From: Microcystis aeruginosa Ma_SC_T_19800800_S464
Lineage (GTDB): Bacteria > Cyanobacteriota > Cyanobacteriia > Cyanobacteriales > Microcystaceae
NCBI GenBank assembly: GCA_007095785.1
Contig: SFBL01000035.1
Location: 1-64,000 of the forward strand
Direction: 5' to 3'
Length of the DNA: 64,000 bases
This document shows positions 44,506 to 52,460 of this stretch, piece by piece. Made by a program: the position numbers and the translations under genes. The notes under the pieces are model-generated. The model was not told where the DNA came from. It ran no database searches and worked only from the letters and a program-made list of their open reading frames with translations. The number at the start of each line of letters is the position of its first letter. The stretch's first letter is position 1.

Positions 44506-44883
44506 ATGGATTATTATTTTCTGCCCCAACCGCCCTATTTTCTAGTTTTTGCCGGTTTATTTATCGGTATTACCTGCGGGGCCGCTTTTGAAGCTAGTCT
44601 CAAACAAGTGGTTAACAATTGGTATAAAAGTAAAGGTTCAGACGATCAAAATCTTTTAAAATCCAGTTCCTTACAAATTCCTTTTATTGGTATTTGTGTA
44701 GGAATCTGTCTTTTCCTGGCCTCGGGATTAGATATATTTATTCTCAATGGTTGGGTTGCCTACGCTATCTCTCTCCCCATGACTATCTTTATTGGTGGTT
44801 TGGTTTGGAGTCAGTTAGGGGAATTATTAGGCCAATTACAGCGCGGCGGTTCTAAAGAAATTGACCTCGATTATCGGGGATAA
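44506..44883 (+). CDS. Membrane protein (125 aa), cyanobacterial
   Basis: Three hydrophobic helices (residues 12-30, 58-78, 84-104) and a charged C-terminal tail (QLQRGGSKEIDLDYRG). No enzyme motif. It is 36 nt downstream of the ABC1 kinase gene and may be co-transcribed. I do not recognise it. Confidence 0.75.
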   Translation: MDYYFLPQPPYFLVFAGLFIGITCGAAFEASLKQVVNNWYKSKGSDDQNLLKSSSLQIPFIGICVGICLFLASGLDIFILNGWVAYAISLPMTIFIGGLVWSQLGELLGQLQRGGSKEIDLDYRG

Positions 44884-45012
44884 TTAGGAGCCAGCAAACA
44901 TTTAGGACTAAGATAATAGGTGTTAGCAGATAGGAAAGATCAACTCCCCCACAACTAACACCAAAACCCCAGTTATACCCAATTTCCCAGCTATTTTGGC
45001 CCGCGATTTTAG

Positions 45013-46350
45013 ATGCAAAAACCTTTAGCATGGCATTGGCGATCGCTTCCTCTGCATCAGCGCACTGGTTCCGAGGTTTTTGCCTGCTTATTCTGCCAAG
45101 ATGCGATCGCCACTTTACTAGAAAGTCCCTATCCGGGTAATTCCCTTTCCCGTTACTCTCTTTGTGCTGGTTCCCCGCGTCAGCTTTGGACCCCCGCACT
45201 AGGGGAAATTTTGCCCTTTTTAAGCAGTTTACTCCCCCAAACCCGATGCGATCATCTTCCCGATCATCTTCCCTTCCATGGCGGTTGGTTGGGGTGGTTA
45301 GGCTACGATTTAGCTTGGGAAATAGAAAAATTACCGGACAGGAAAGCTGATACTCTCCCTTTTCCCGTCGCTTATTGGTATGAACCGGATAGTTTTGCCA
45401 TTCTCGATCACCAAGCACAAATTCTCTGGTTAGCTGCCACTAAACCCGAAGATTTAGATAAATACGAACAATCTTTAACCACTAACCCCGATTTTGAGTT
45501 TATCGATCCCCATCCCTCTCCCTTAATCTTTTATACCTCTCAACTCGACTACGAAAAAGCTGTTAAAAAAGCCCTAGATTATATCAGAAAAGGCGACATT
45601 TTTCAAGCAAATTTATCCCTAAGATTTCAAAGCACAACTAGGGCAAAAGGATGGCAAATTTATCACAGTTTACAACAGATTAACCCTTCTCCTTTTGCTA
45701 GTTATTGGCGCACCCCTTGGGGAGAAATGATTAGTTGTTCTCCTGAAAGATTGGTCAAATTAGAAAGGGGAATAGCCAGCACTAGACCAATCGCTGGAAC
45801 CCGTCCCCGGGGTAAAACCGAGGCACTCGATCGACAATTGGCCGAGGAACTATTAACTAATAAAAAAGAGCAGGCCGAGCATATTATGCTAGTGGATCTA
45901 GAACGTAATGATCTCGGTAGAGTTTGTGAATGGGGATCGGTTTATGTTGATGAATTACTGACGATCGAGCGTTATAGTCACGTGATGCACTTGGTCAGTA
46001 ATGTTCAAGGAAAATTAGATAAAAAGTATCATGCTATTGATTTAATTAAAGCTCTTTTCCCCGGGGGAACAATTACCGGTTGTCCGAAAGTTCGTTGTCT
46101 AGAAATTATCGAAGAATTGGAACCGATGCGACGCAATTTATTCTACGGTTCCTGTGGCTATATTGACCTACGGGGTCATTTAGATTTGAATATTCTCATC
46201 CGTACCCTATTAATGACCGCTCAAGGGAATTTAAACACCGTTTGGGGACAAGTGGGAGCGGGAATAGTTGCTGATAGCGATCCCGAAAAAGAATGGTTAG
46301 AATCCCTTCATAAAGCTGAGGCACAATTAATCGCTTTACGTTCTTTTTAA
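45013..46350 (+). CDS. Chorismate-binding enzyme, anthranilate/aminodeoxychorismate synthase component I
   Basis: A 445-aa enzyme of the TrpE/PabB group acting on chorismate. The C-terminal chorismate-binding domain (about 180-440) has DYIRKGDIFQANLSLRF, PSPFASYWRT, SCSPERLVKLERG, RPIAGTRPRGKTEA, AEHIMLVDLERNDLGRVC and FPGGTITGCPKVRCLEIIEELEP (in parts). The motif PIAGT is TrpE-type; PabB of E. coli has PIKGT with the Lys needed for covalent catalysis. A glutamine amidotransferase partner is not adjacent. Either folate (pABA) or tryptophan synthesis is possible; the short N-terminal domain favours PabB of cyanobacteria. Confidence 0.85.
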   Translation: MQKPLAWHWRSLPLHQRTGSEVFACLFCQDAIATLLESPYPGNSLSRYSLCAGSPRQLWTPALGEILPFLSSLLPQTRCDHLPDHLPFHGGWLGWLGYDLAWEIEKLPDRKADTLPFPVAYWYEPDSFAILDHQAQILWLAATKPEDLDKYEQSLTTNPDFEFIDPHPSPLIFYTSQLDYEKAVKKALDYIRKGDIFQANLSLRFQSTTRAKGWQIYHSLQQINPSPFASYWRTPWGEMISCSPERLVKLERGIASTRPIAGTRPRGKTEALDRQLAEELLTNKKEQAEHIMLVDLERNDLGRVCEWGSVYVDELLTIERYSHVMHLVSNVQGKLDKKYHAIDLIKALFPGGTITGCPKVRCLEIIEELEPMRRNLFYGSCGYIDLRGHLDLNILIRTLLMTAQGNLNTVWGQVGAGIVADSDPEKEWLESLHKAEAQLIALRSF

Positions 46351-46457
46351 TTTTTGATTTCCACAAACTAACCTAGTTGTTGCATCTAAAACCGCTCTTT
46401 TTACTTTTTACCTTATCTGCTATTTTGTAGGATAGCTTCCGATCTTGAACCCTATTC

Positions 46458-47423
46458 ATGAATCAAATTTCTATCGCTGTTACTTTTTTTCTTAGTTTAG
46501 TCTTGACCTCGCTTCCCTTTTTACTTTTGGGGACAGCCGTTTCCAGTTTTTTGCTGGTTTTCGTCAATAAACAGCGATTAGCGGCGATATTTCCCCGTAA
46601 TCGAGTCTTAGGAGCGATCGTTGGCAGTGCCATCGGATTAATCCTACCCGTCGGACAATACGGCACGATTCCCGTCGCTAGAAGATTGCTATTAGAGGGA
46701 GTACCCCCGGGGGTGGTGTTTAGCTTTCTCACCGCTGCACCTACCCTAAATATCGTCACTCTTTGGCTAACTTGGCAGACTTTCAGCTATTCTAGTATTT
46801 TCTTCTATCGATCGCTTTCGGTCTGGTTAATGGCAATTGTTATCGGTACTCTCTTTAGTTTCTACCTGGAAAAACCCCGCACCGATAGCGAAATTCCCCT
46901 AGAATCGAGTTTAGTTCTTTCCGGTAGTTTTTTACCGGAGGAAGCAGCCAGTCAACCCCTACAAAGAGTCGGCAGTCTTGTTTATGAGTATAAAACTAGA
47001 GATAGGCAAGCTTGGCCAATTTCTGTGCAGTTATTTCTCGATAACTTTATCGATGAAGCGCTGGAATTAGGGGGATTATTAATTATTGGTTGTGCGATCG
47101 CTAGTGTCTTTCAGCTATTATTACCTCAGAGTCAATTAATTGCCTGGGGGAATACTCCCGCTACTCAAATTCTCGTCCAGTTGTTCTTTGGTTTCACCCT
47201 CGCTGTTAATGCTAGTCTTAGCACGTTTGTCCCCGGTTCTTTAATTACTAATCTGTCCGTGGGTTCCACTCTAGCTTTTTTACTGGTCGCTTCCCTCATT
47301 GATATTAAAGCTTTTATCCTCCTCCTATCAGCTTTCCGTCCTAAAATCGTCCTTTATTTCGGAATTTTATGCCTGTTAATTACTTTTTTAGTGGCTCTGA
47401 TCCTCAGTTTTTATCTAGGTTGA
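46458..47423 (+). CDS. Predicted permease, UPF0718 (DUF318) family
   Basis: A 321-aa integral membrane protein with about eight hydrophobic helices. The first half contains LPFLLLGTAVSSFLLVFV near 20, LPVGQYGTIPVARRLLLEGVPPGVVFSFLTAAPTLN (in parts, near 65), and the second half the repeated motif GGLLIIGCAIASVFQLLLP and VNASLSTFVPGSLITNLSVGSTLAFL (in parts). UPF0718 proteins are permeases linked in some bacteria to metal or toxic-anion efflux; here no partner is seen. Upstream 108 bp no feature. Confidence 0.82.
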   Translation: MNQISIAVTFFLSLVLTSLPFLLLGTAVSSFLLVFVNKQRLAAIFPRNRVLGAIVGSAIGLILPVGQYGTIPVARRLLLEGVPPGVVFSFLTAAPTLNIVTLWLTWQTFSYSSIFFYRSLSVWLMAIVIGTLFSFYLEKPRTDSEIPLESSLVLSGSFLPEEAASQPLQRVGSLVYEYKTRDRQAWPISVQLFLDNFIDEALELGGLLIIGCAIASVFQLLLPQSQLIAWGNTPATQILVQLFFGFTLAVNASLSTFVPGSLITNLSVGSTLAFLLVASLIDIKAFILLLSAFRPKIVLYFGILCLLITFLVALILSFYLG

Positions 47424-47442
47424 ATTCCTTCCGGGTCAGAAA

Positions 47443-47567
47443 AATTTTCTCTTGACAAAAGCGACTTGACATGATACTATATATATAATGGAAAATCCGT
47501 GCGCCTACAGACCCTATTTTCCTAAGCATTTAAACTCTAACTCATCTTGATTCGGCTTGCCGGAGTT
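47443..47567. repeat. Degenerate repeat with promoter-like motif, copy 1 (TPR gene 3' end)
   Basis: Contains TTGACA-N17-TACTAT on the plus strand followed by ATGGAAAATCCGTGCGCC and the 3' end of a TPR gene on the minus strand. Copies 2 and 3 lie at 48744-48827 and 48978-49103. The last ~25 bp correspond to the last seven codons (LRQAESR) of the TPR remnant. Confidence 0.8.
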
Positions 47568-47769
47568 GTGACAACATAGTTTTATAATTCTCCATATATA
47601 TTTGGGTATGGGGATGATTTTCCCATAATCTTTCCCTGAAAATATTAATCGCTTCTCGATAGAGAGGTTCCGCTTCTGAGCAGCCGCCTTGAGAATCGTA
47701 CAAGTGTACTAAATTGTTGAGGGAACTTGCCACATCGGGATGATTGTCTCCTAAGAGTCGTTTTCTCAA
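47542..47769 (-). pseudogene. TPR protein fragment
   Basis: About 75 codons with Tpr_12-type repeats: RKRLLGDNHPDVASSLNNLVHLYDSQG and AEPLYREAINIFRERLWENHPH (in parts), ending LRQAESR. The frame is open without a good start (TTG at 47769), and TLDLRKRLLG homology continues a few codons upstream into the end of the vapC gene, so the protein is cut at about 47785. It is a remnant of a larger TPR gene. Confidence 0.8.
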
Positions 47770-47771
47770 AT

Positions 47772-48197
47772 CTAATGTAACTCTATATTTTGAAATAAAA
47801 TGAAAAATCCTTCTTGTGTAAAATGCTTATCGTGGGTAAGAATTTCATTTATATTCATTTGGCGCATTGTTTGCATGGATATACAATCTGTTAAGCTGTA
47901 ATCTTTATCTGGACGATTTTGATATAAATCTAATCCTGATTGGAACGTCTGATGAGTTTGGGGTATAACTAAGATTTGGGGATTATTTTGTAAGCCTCTA
48001 ATAACTTGTAAGGTTTTTCGTCTAACTGACATTCCATAAGCAGATAGATTGTTGAAAACTTCAATAAAGACTTCATCGGTTGTCACTATTGTTACCTGCT
48101 GGAGTTTCCTTGTCATTTCTATAGCTTTCTCATGCCAATCATCACGATTGTTAATGAGAGCAACCCAATAAAATGTGTCTGCAAAGATTGTTTTCAT
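47772..48197 (-). CDS. PIN-domain ribonuclease, VapC-like toxin
   Basis: A 141-aa PIN-domain protein. The acidic site is formed by Asp 7 (IFADTFYW), Glu 43-48 region (TTDEVFIEVFN), Asp in SLTDCISM near 104 and Asp in ILTHDKHF near 121. It lies 35 nt downstream of a small gene on the same strand that is likely the antitoxin. VapC toxins are RNases inhibited by their partner. The stop codon lies at the border of the TPR remnant. Confidence 0.87.
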   Translation of the reverse strand: MKTIFADTFYWVALINNRDDWHEKAIEMTRKLQQVTIVTTDEVFIEVFNNLSAYGMSVRRKTLQVIRGLQNNPQILVIPQTHQTFQSGLDLYQNRPDKDYSLTDCISMQTMRQMNINEILTHDKHFTQEGFFILFQNIELH

Positions 48198-48232
48198 TGC
48201 TATAATGCTAGAAACTTGAGTTTCGGCTTTGC

Positions 48233-48472
48233 TTAAGATTTGGGAACTCCATAAAGATAATGATCATGTTGATTAGCAAGATCTGTAGGCAACTTTTCTA
48301 AGTCGTCATTGTCTAATGGTATATCTTCCAGAAGCTTTAATATTGCATCCCCTACATTACTTTCAGATTTAGCATAACTAGCTTGTGCTGAAAGTAGGAA
48401 GTTTAAAGTTTCTTCTATTAAAGAATCCGGTGCTTGTTCAATCTCTTGTAATAGTCTCTCTTTAGTATTCAT
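48233..48472 (-). CDS. Putative antitoxin of the PIN-domain protein
   Basis: A 79-aa acidic helical protein (MNTKERLLQEIEQAPDSLIE, then LNFLLSAQASYAKSES, and a C-terminal GVPKS). Such small proteins commonly precede PIN-domain toxins in cyanobacteria. The frame reads to 48502 upstream, but this start would lie in the MITE end; the ATG at 48472 is preferred. A MITE-like element sits 15 bp upstream and so covers the native promoter region. Confidence 0.75.
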   Translation of the reverse strand: MNTKERLLQEIEQAPDSLIEETLNFLLSAQASYAKSESNVGDAILKLLEDIPLDNDDLEKLPTDLANQHDHYLYGVPKS

Positions 48473-48487
48473 GGTTTTATTCCTTGC

Positions 48488-48610
48488 TAAGTAGGGAGGC
48501 ACAATTATTTGTAGGATGGGTTAGCGCACTTCGTAACCCATGCGGGCGTTGGGTTTCATACTTCAACCCAACCTACGTTCATCTTATATTTAATTCCACC
48601 CACCTACTTA
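48488..48610. mobile_element. MITE-like element, copy D (full length, 123 bp)
   Basis: Starts TAAGTAGGGAGGCACAATTA and ends CCACCCACCTACTTA. The 8-bp ends TAAGTAGG / CCTACTTA are perfectly inverted. The palindromic core GTAGGATGGGTT ... AACCCAACCTAC is kept. Same family as 10583-10704. Confidence 0.85.
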
Positions 48611-48646
48611 ATCAGTTATCAGTCATCAGTGATTAATTCAATTATA

Positions 48647-49103
48647 GTCGATGATAGGTGGTGCGTTAGGACGGATTGTTAGCTTCAAGTCAAAGCGGAA
48701 ATTTTTGCTGTCTAACTACGTTTTACTAAATCTGGATGTTGTCAAAATTTCTCTTGACAAAGGCGACTTGACATGATACCATATTCATAATGGAAAATCC
48801 GTGCGCCTACGAACCCTATTTTCCAATGGTCTTAACTAGATACCTAATCATAGTCCATCATTCAATCACACCAACCACAGTCGATGATAGGTGGTGCGTT
48901 AGGACGGATTGTTAGCTTGAAGTTAAAGCGGAAATTTTTGCTGTCTAACACACCCTACGTTTTTCTGGCTTTTGTCAAAATTTCTCTTGACAAAAGCCCC
49001 TTGACATGATATTATATTCATAATGGAAAATCCTTGCGCCTACAGACCCTATTTTCCCAAGCATTTAAACTCTAACTCATCTTGATTCTGCTTGCCGGAG
49101 TTA
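48647..49103. repeat. Two tandem copies (about 233-bp spacing) of a composite repeat, incl. promoter-like motif
   Basis: TCGATGATAGGTGGTGCGTT ... GCTGTCTAAC occurs at 48647 and 48880, each followed by the TTGACA/ATGGAAAATCC block (48744-48827 and 48978-49103). Copy 3 also keeps the last seven codons of a TPR gene on the minus strand. The region 48503-49201 has no intact gene; a GGGCGCAA-TGC-TTGCGCCC hairpin at 49178-49196 lies at its end. Confidence 0.85.
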
Positions 49104-49201
49104 TGGTGATAAGAAAGGATTATCTAAGAAAGGGGGCACGCTATATGCCCCTACCAATCACACCAGGTGCAGTGTGGGGGCGCAATGCTTGCGCCCAAAA
49201 T

Positions 49202-49903
49202 TTAACTTGTTTGCTTGTCCTGTTGATTCGACTTTTTAGATTTAGCTAGGTTGTGCTTGAAGAAAGCACCAAATCCCAATACACCTAAGCCGAAAATTGT
49301 GCTAGGTTCGGGAACGGATACAGATTGGGAGACGGTAAGGTTTAATTCCCCTGTATTATCGGCGAAGATATCGTCGTTAATTCCTAATTGAAGTTGAGTT
49401 GCACCCACTGGAATGGAAACTGTACGTCCTAACCCAATAGCAAAAGGTGTACCGATGATGGCTCCAGTTGCATCAGCAAACGTACCTACTAGCTGATTTA
49501 GGTAAGTATCCCAATCAGCCGTCATATATTTGCTGGGAAACCCTAATCCGCTACTCCCCCCAAAGCCATTTGCGGTGTATGAGCCGAAATAACCTTTTGC
49601 GTCTACTTCAGGAGAAGTTCCATAAGCACTGGTCTTCCCGTTGAGATAATTAATTGTCAGAGCATTTCCGGCGGCAAAATCTAACCCAGAACTGCTATTG
49701 ATTGTACTTGGAGCTATGTTATCCTTCACTCCATATTGATAAGCTGTATTCAGAGTCGTATTATCCCAAAGCCAAGGAGCAGCTTTGCTGTTAACGGTCA
49801 CCGGAATTGTAATAGTTGCCGCTTGTACTCCACTGGCGATGGAGAGACTGATAAGTATTAGCCCGCCGCCAACGGAGTTTTTGATTAGTTTTGCTAATGT
49901 CAC
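49202..49903 (-). CDS. PEP-CTERM-sorted exported protein
   Basis: A 233-aa secreted protein. Signal peptide LAKLIKNSVGGGLILISLSI ending VQAA, a beta-rich body (DFAAGNALTINYLNG, GFGGSSGLGF, LQLGINDDIFADNTGELNLTV), and a C-terminal VPEPSTIFGLGVLGFGAFF then basic KSKKS, the PEP-CTERM sorting signal processed by exosortase. The GTG at 49903 has AGGAGG 9 nt upstream and starts directly before the signal; the ORF is open to 49969 but without signal-peptide features, so I prefer 49903. Function unknown (possibly surface or polysaccharide-associated). Confidence 0.88.
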   Translation of the reverse strand: MTLAKLIKNSVGGGLILISLSIASGVQAATITIPVTVNSKAAPWLWDNTTLNTAYQYGVKDNIAPSTINSSSGLDFAAGNALTINYLNGKTSAYGTSPEVDAKGYFGSYTANGFGGSSGLGFPSKYMTADWDTYLNQLVGTFADATGAIIGTPFAIGLGRTVSIPVGATQLQLGINDDIFADNTGELNLTVSQSVSVPEPSTIFGLGVLGFGAFFKHNLAKSKKSNQQDKQTS

Positions 49904-50089
49904 AAATAAATGCCTCCTAAAAAATATTGTTGAGCTTGCAATCACGCCATAACTTACCAAAAATGACAAGCGTTGTCAAGTGTGAAGATAATCGCGCATG
50001 AGAGCAGACTTGAAAACGCTTTAAGAGCAAGGCTTTCGTTGTGTCGCAATTCATTGTTCATATTTTGATCTGACAACGCCAAAATTTAG

Positions 50090-50160
50090 GCACTTTTTCC
50101 CTGAAAATTAGGTAATTGACCACCTGAAAACGGGTAAAACCCTACACCCTACACCCCACA
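50090..50160. repeat. Dispersed repeat, inverse copy of 23640-23700
   Basis: About 60 bp (GGTAATTGACCACCTGAAAA region) match in inverse orientation the block after the heptamer array at 23640-23700, again with ACCCTAC heptamers next to it. The gap 49904-50264 has no gene. Confidence 0.75.
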
Positions 50161-50264
50161 CCCTGACTCCAGCAAGAGACTTTTTCAGCAAACCATATTT
50201 AAGCGGGAAAAACCCCTTTTTTTGTAGTCTGTGATACTGTTTTTGGGATTGAGATCGTCTAAGT

Positions 50265-50407
50265 TCAAGGAAATTGCTTCTAGGGTTCCGATTTAAGCGT
50301 CCTTAAATGTCAGGTCCGAGAGGAGCAAGCTAGTCTTAAATGAGCGGATCAAAAATTTTTCCATCTAAGCTGGCTACACGGCGGGATAAAAGCCCGGGAG
50401 ACTTTGA
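50265..50407 (+). promoter_or_regulatory. Guanidine-I (ykkC) riboswitch aptamer
   Basis: The conserved blocks of the guanidine-I class follow each other: CTAGGGTTCCG (50280-50290), GGTCCGAGAG (50313-50322), ACACGGCGGGATAAAAGCCC and GGGAGA (50376-50401). A P1 helix can be drawn between TCAAGG (50265-50270) and CTTTGA (50402-50407). The known class turns on downstream genes when free guanidine binds. The gene that follows is a guanidine hydrolase-type ureohydrolase, which fits. Confidence 0.93.
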
Positions 50408-50447
50408 GGATAACTGTTTTGAGGCAGTGTCTTTGAAGACTCCCGGG
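50393..50447 (+). promoter_or_regulatory. Expression platform of the guanidine riboswitch
   Basis: CCCGGGAG (50393-50400), part of the aptamer, is perfectly complementary to CTCCCGGG at 50440-50447, with a 39-nt loop that can fold internally. Formation of this hairpin would disrupt the aptamer 3' side. It is followed by TTATTGTATTTTG, a weak T-rich stretch, then GAGGTGAAATG. It may be an attenuator-type terminator that guanidine binding prevents. Confidence 0.7.
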
Positions 50448-50467
50448 TTATTGTATTTTGAGGTGAA

Positions 50468-51649
50468 ATGATGTCCGAGGAATCTACTTTTCAACCCCCT
50501 GATTTAACCGAAGCTCAACAGGCCTTAGAAAAAGAACGCCATTTACCCCTAACCGGTTGGCAACAGGAAGTTTCTCAGGGGTTAACCTACGGTTTAGAGG
50601 CGGCCGATAGTATCCGCGATCGCAGTATTCCCACCTTTTCCAGGGGTGAGTTACCCCACTATGCGGGAATTAATACTTTTATGAAGGCTCCCTATTTGGA
50701 AGATGTGCGGAATGTGGGCAATTATGATGTGGCAATCGTGGGTGTTCCCCATGATTCGGGGACAACTTACCGACCCGGAACTCGTTTTGGACCCCAGGGA
50801 ATTCGGCGGATTTCGGCTCTTTATACGCCCTACAATTTTGAATTAGGGGTAGATTTGCGCGAACAAATTACGCTCTGTGATTTGGGGGATATTTTCACCA
50901 TTCCTGCTAATAATGAAAAGTCCTTTGATCAAATCTCTAAGGGGGTTGCCCATGTCTTTAGTTCCGGTGCCTTGCCGATTATTTTAGGGGGTGATCATTC
51001 CATTGGTTTTCCGACAGTGCGGGGTATTTGTCGGCATTTAGGGGATAAAAAAGTCGGTATTATTCACTTTGATCGCCATGTGGATACCCAGGAAACGGAT
51101 TTAGATGAACGGATGCACACTTGCCCCTGGTTTCATGCCACCAATATGAAAAATGCTCCTGCTAAGAATCTCGTCCAATTAGGGATTGGTGGTTGGCAAG
51201 TTCCCCGTCAAGGTGTTAAAGTTTGCCGCGAGCGCGCCACTAATATTTTGACCGTCACCGACATTGTAGAACGAGGCATTGATGCTGCCGCCGAATTTGC
51301 CTTAGAACGAGCTTTAGATGGTACGGATTGCGTTTGGATTAGTTTTGATATTGATTGCATTGATGCCGGTTTTGTCCCCGGTACAGGTTGGCCAGAACCG
51401 GGCGGTTTATTACCCCGTGAAGCCTTAGCTTTATTAGGTAAAATTATCCAAAAAGCTCCCATTTGTGGTATGGAAGTGGTGGAAGTTTCCCCTCCCTATG
51501 ATGTCAGTGATATGACCTCTTTGATGGCTACCCGTGTTATTTGTGATGCCCTGGCCCATCTGGTTATTTCAGGTCAATTACCGCGTAAAGGAAAGCCCTG
51601 TTATATTCATCCTGAAGCCAATCTGGCCGTTGACGAACCTTGGATTTAA
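50468..51649 (+). CDS. gdmH: Ni2+-dependent guanidine hydrolase (ureohydrolase family)
   Basis: A 393-aa ureohydrolase that should hydrolyse guanidine to urea and ammonium. The metal-binding motifs are GGDHSIG near residue 175, FDRHVDTQE near 198 (agmatinases and arginases have FDAHxD) and SFDIDCIDAGFVPGTGWPEPGG (near 297, in parts), where GFVPGTGWPEPGG differs from the APGTGTP of agmatinase. Such enzymes are often annotated as SpeB/agmatinase, but the Synechocystis homologue Sll1077 was shown to be a nickel guanidine hydrolase. The riboswitch and downstream hypA/hypB homologues confirm the context. Start at 50468 or the adjacent ATG at 50471, which has better spacing to GAGGTG. Confidence 0.93.
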   Translation: MMSEESTFQPPDLTEAQQALEKERHLPLTGWQQEVSQGLTYGLEAADSIRDRSIPTFSRGELPHYAGINTFMKAPYLEDVRNVGNYDVAIVGVPHDSGTTYRPGTRFGPQGIRRISALYTPYNFELGVDLREQITLCDLGDIFTIPANNEKSFDQISKGVAHVFSSGALPIILGGDHSIGFPTVRGICRHLGDKKVGIIHFDRHVDTQETDLDERMHTCPWFHATNMKNAPAKNLVQLGIGGWQVPRQGVKVCRERATNILTVTDIVERGIDAAAEFALERALDGTDCVWISFDIDCIDAGFVPGTGWPEPGGLLPREALALLGKIIQKAPICGMEVVEVSPPYDVSDMTSLMATRVICDALAHLVISGQLPRKGKPCYIHPEANLAVDEPWI

Positions 51650-51700
51650 GGACAAAAGCATCGATAATTAGAGAGGTAACACATTTGCGAGGAAACACCG

Positions 51701-52057
51701 ATGGCCAAAGGATTTGGAACTCCCATTAACAAAAGGTTAGGTTACGTTTTAACTCTAGTATCTGATCCTAAAATTTATGCTGCTGCTGAAAATGCTTTGC
51801 CCTATCTTGATCAAGAGGAATCAGATGAACCTTTCGCTGGTATTACTAATGACGTGTCAATGGCGCGTGTCTGGAAAAGTCGCAAACAAGCCGAAAAAAG
51901 TGTTCGGAATTATCTTGGATTTTTAATGGATTGGATGACTGATGAAAATTTAGACGAATTAACTATTTTAATTTGTTCTTTAAACGCTGATAACAAAGGA
52001 GAGTTAACGACCGAAATTGCCCAAAAAATGCACCTAGAGAGAGTAGAAAAGAAGTAG
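51701..52057 (+). CDS. Unknown 118-aa protein of the guanidine operon
   Basis: Located between gdmH (51 nt gap) and hypA (15 nt gap) in the same direction. The protein starts MAKGFGTPINKRLGYVLTLV and contains SDPKIYAAAENALPYLDQEE, MARVWKSRKQAEKSVRNYLG and LDELTILICSLNADNKGE, with no Cys cluster other than a single Cys and no metal site. It is mostly helical and soluble, with no signal peptide. I do not recognise a domain. Its fixed location suggests a role in guanidine hydrolase maturation, nickel delivery or regulation. It is probably translated from its own site: GAGGAAAC 10 nt upstream of the ATG. Confidence 0.85.
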   Translation: MAKGFGTPINKRLGYVLTLVSDPKIYAAAENALPYLDQEESDEPFAGITNDVSMARVWKSRKQAEKSVRNYLGFLMDWMTDENLDELTILICSLNADNKGELTTEIAQKMHLERVEKK

Positions 52058-52072
52058 CCACTTCAGCACATT

Positions 52073-52429
52073 ATGCACGAAACTGATATGACTAAAGCGT
52101 TAATTATGACAGTTCGAGATTGGTATGATAGCCAACCTGAAAAGCTCAAAATTGAAAAAATTCATCTCATGGTTGGTGAATTTACCTGTGTCGAACCGGT
52201 CAGTTTACAATTTGCCTTTGAAGTTCAAACTGCCAATACTTTTCTTGCTGGTGTGGAATTAGCAATTAAAAATATTCCCCTAATTGCTTATTGTCATTGC
52301 TGCCAAAAGGATTATCAACCCCAAATTGGCCAGCAATATTCTTGCCCAACTTGTCGATCACCGATGGAGGATATTCGTTCAGGTCGAGAGTTAAAAATTG
52401 ACCACATTGAATATTCTTTAGTTTCTTAA
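52073..52429 (+). CDS. hypA/ghaA: HypA-like nickel metallochaperone
   Basis: A 118-aa HypA/HybF protein. The N-terminal [10 protein letters not shown] has the Ni-binding His 2 (MHE), and a C-terminal zinc site has CHCC near residue 74 and CPTC near 90. HypA with HypB normally inserts Ni into hydrogenase, but no hydrogenase genes are present; next to gdmH the paralogues are GhaA/GhaB, needed to activate the Ni-dependent guanidine hydrolase. 43 nt after the 118-aa gene stop? The actual gap is 15 nt, so co-transcription is likely. Confidence 0.92.
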   Translation: MHETDMTKALIMTVRDWYDSQPEKLKIEKIHLMVGEFTCVEPVSLQFAFEVQTANTFLAGVELAIKNIPLIAYCHCCQKDYQPQIGQQYSCPTCRSPMEDIRSGRELKIDHIEYSLVS

Positions 52430-52460
52430 ACAAAGTTGGGCGATCGCTTATACAAGTTCG

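Noticed and set aside
49178..49196. Hairpin GGGCGCAA-TGC-TTGCGCCC as terminator of the PEP-CTERM gene
   Set aside because: No T-run follows on the minus strand; this palindrome type is a common dispersed repeat in cyanobacteria.
50468..51649. Annotation as agmatinase (speB)
   Set aside because: The FDRHVDTQ and GFVPGTGWPEPGG motifs, the guanidine riboswitch and nickel-chaperone neighbours fit a guanidine hydrolase better.
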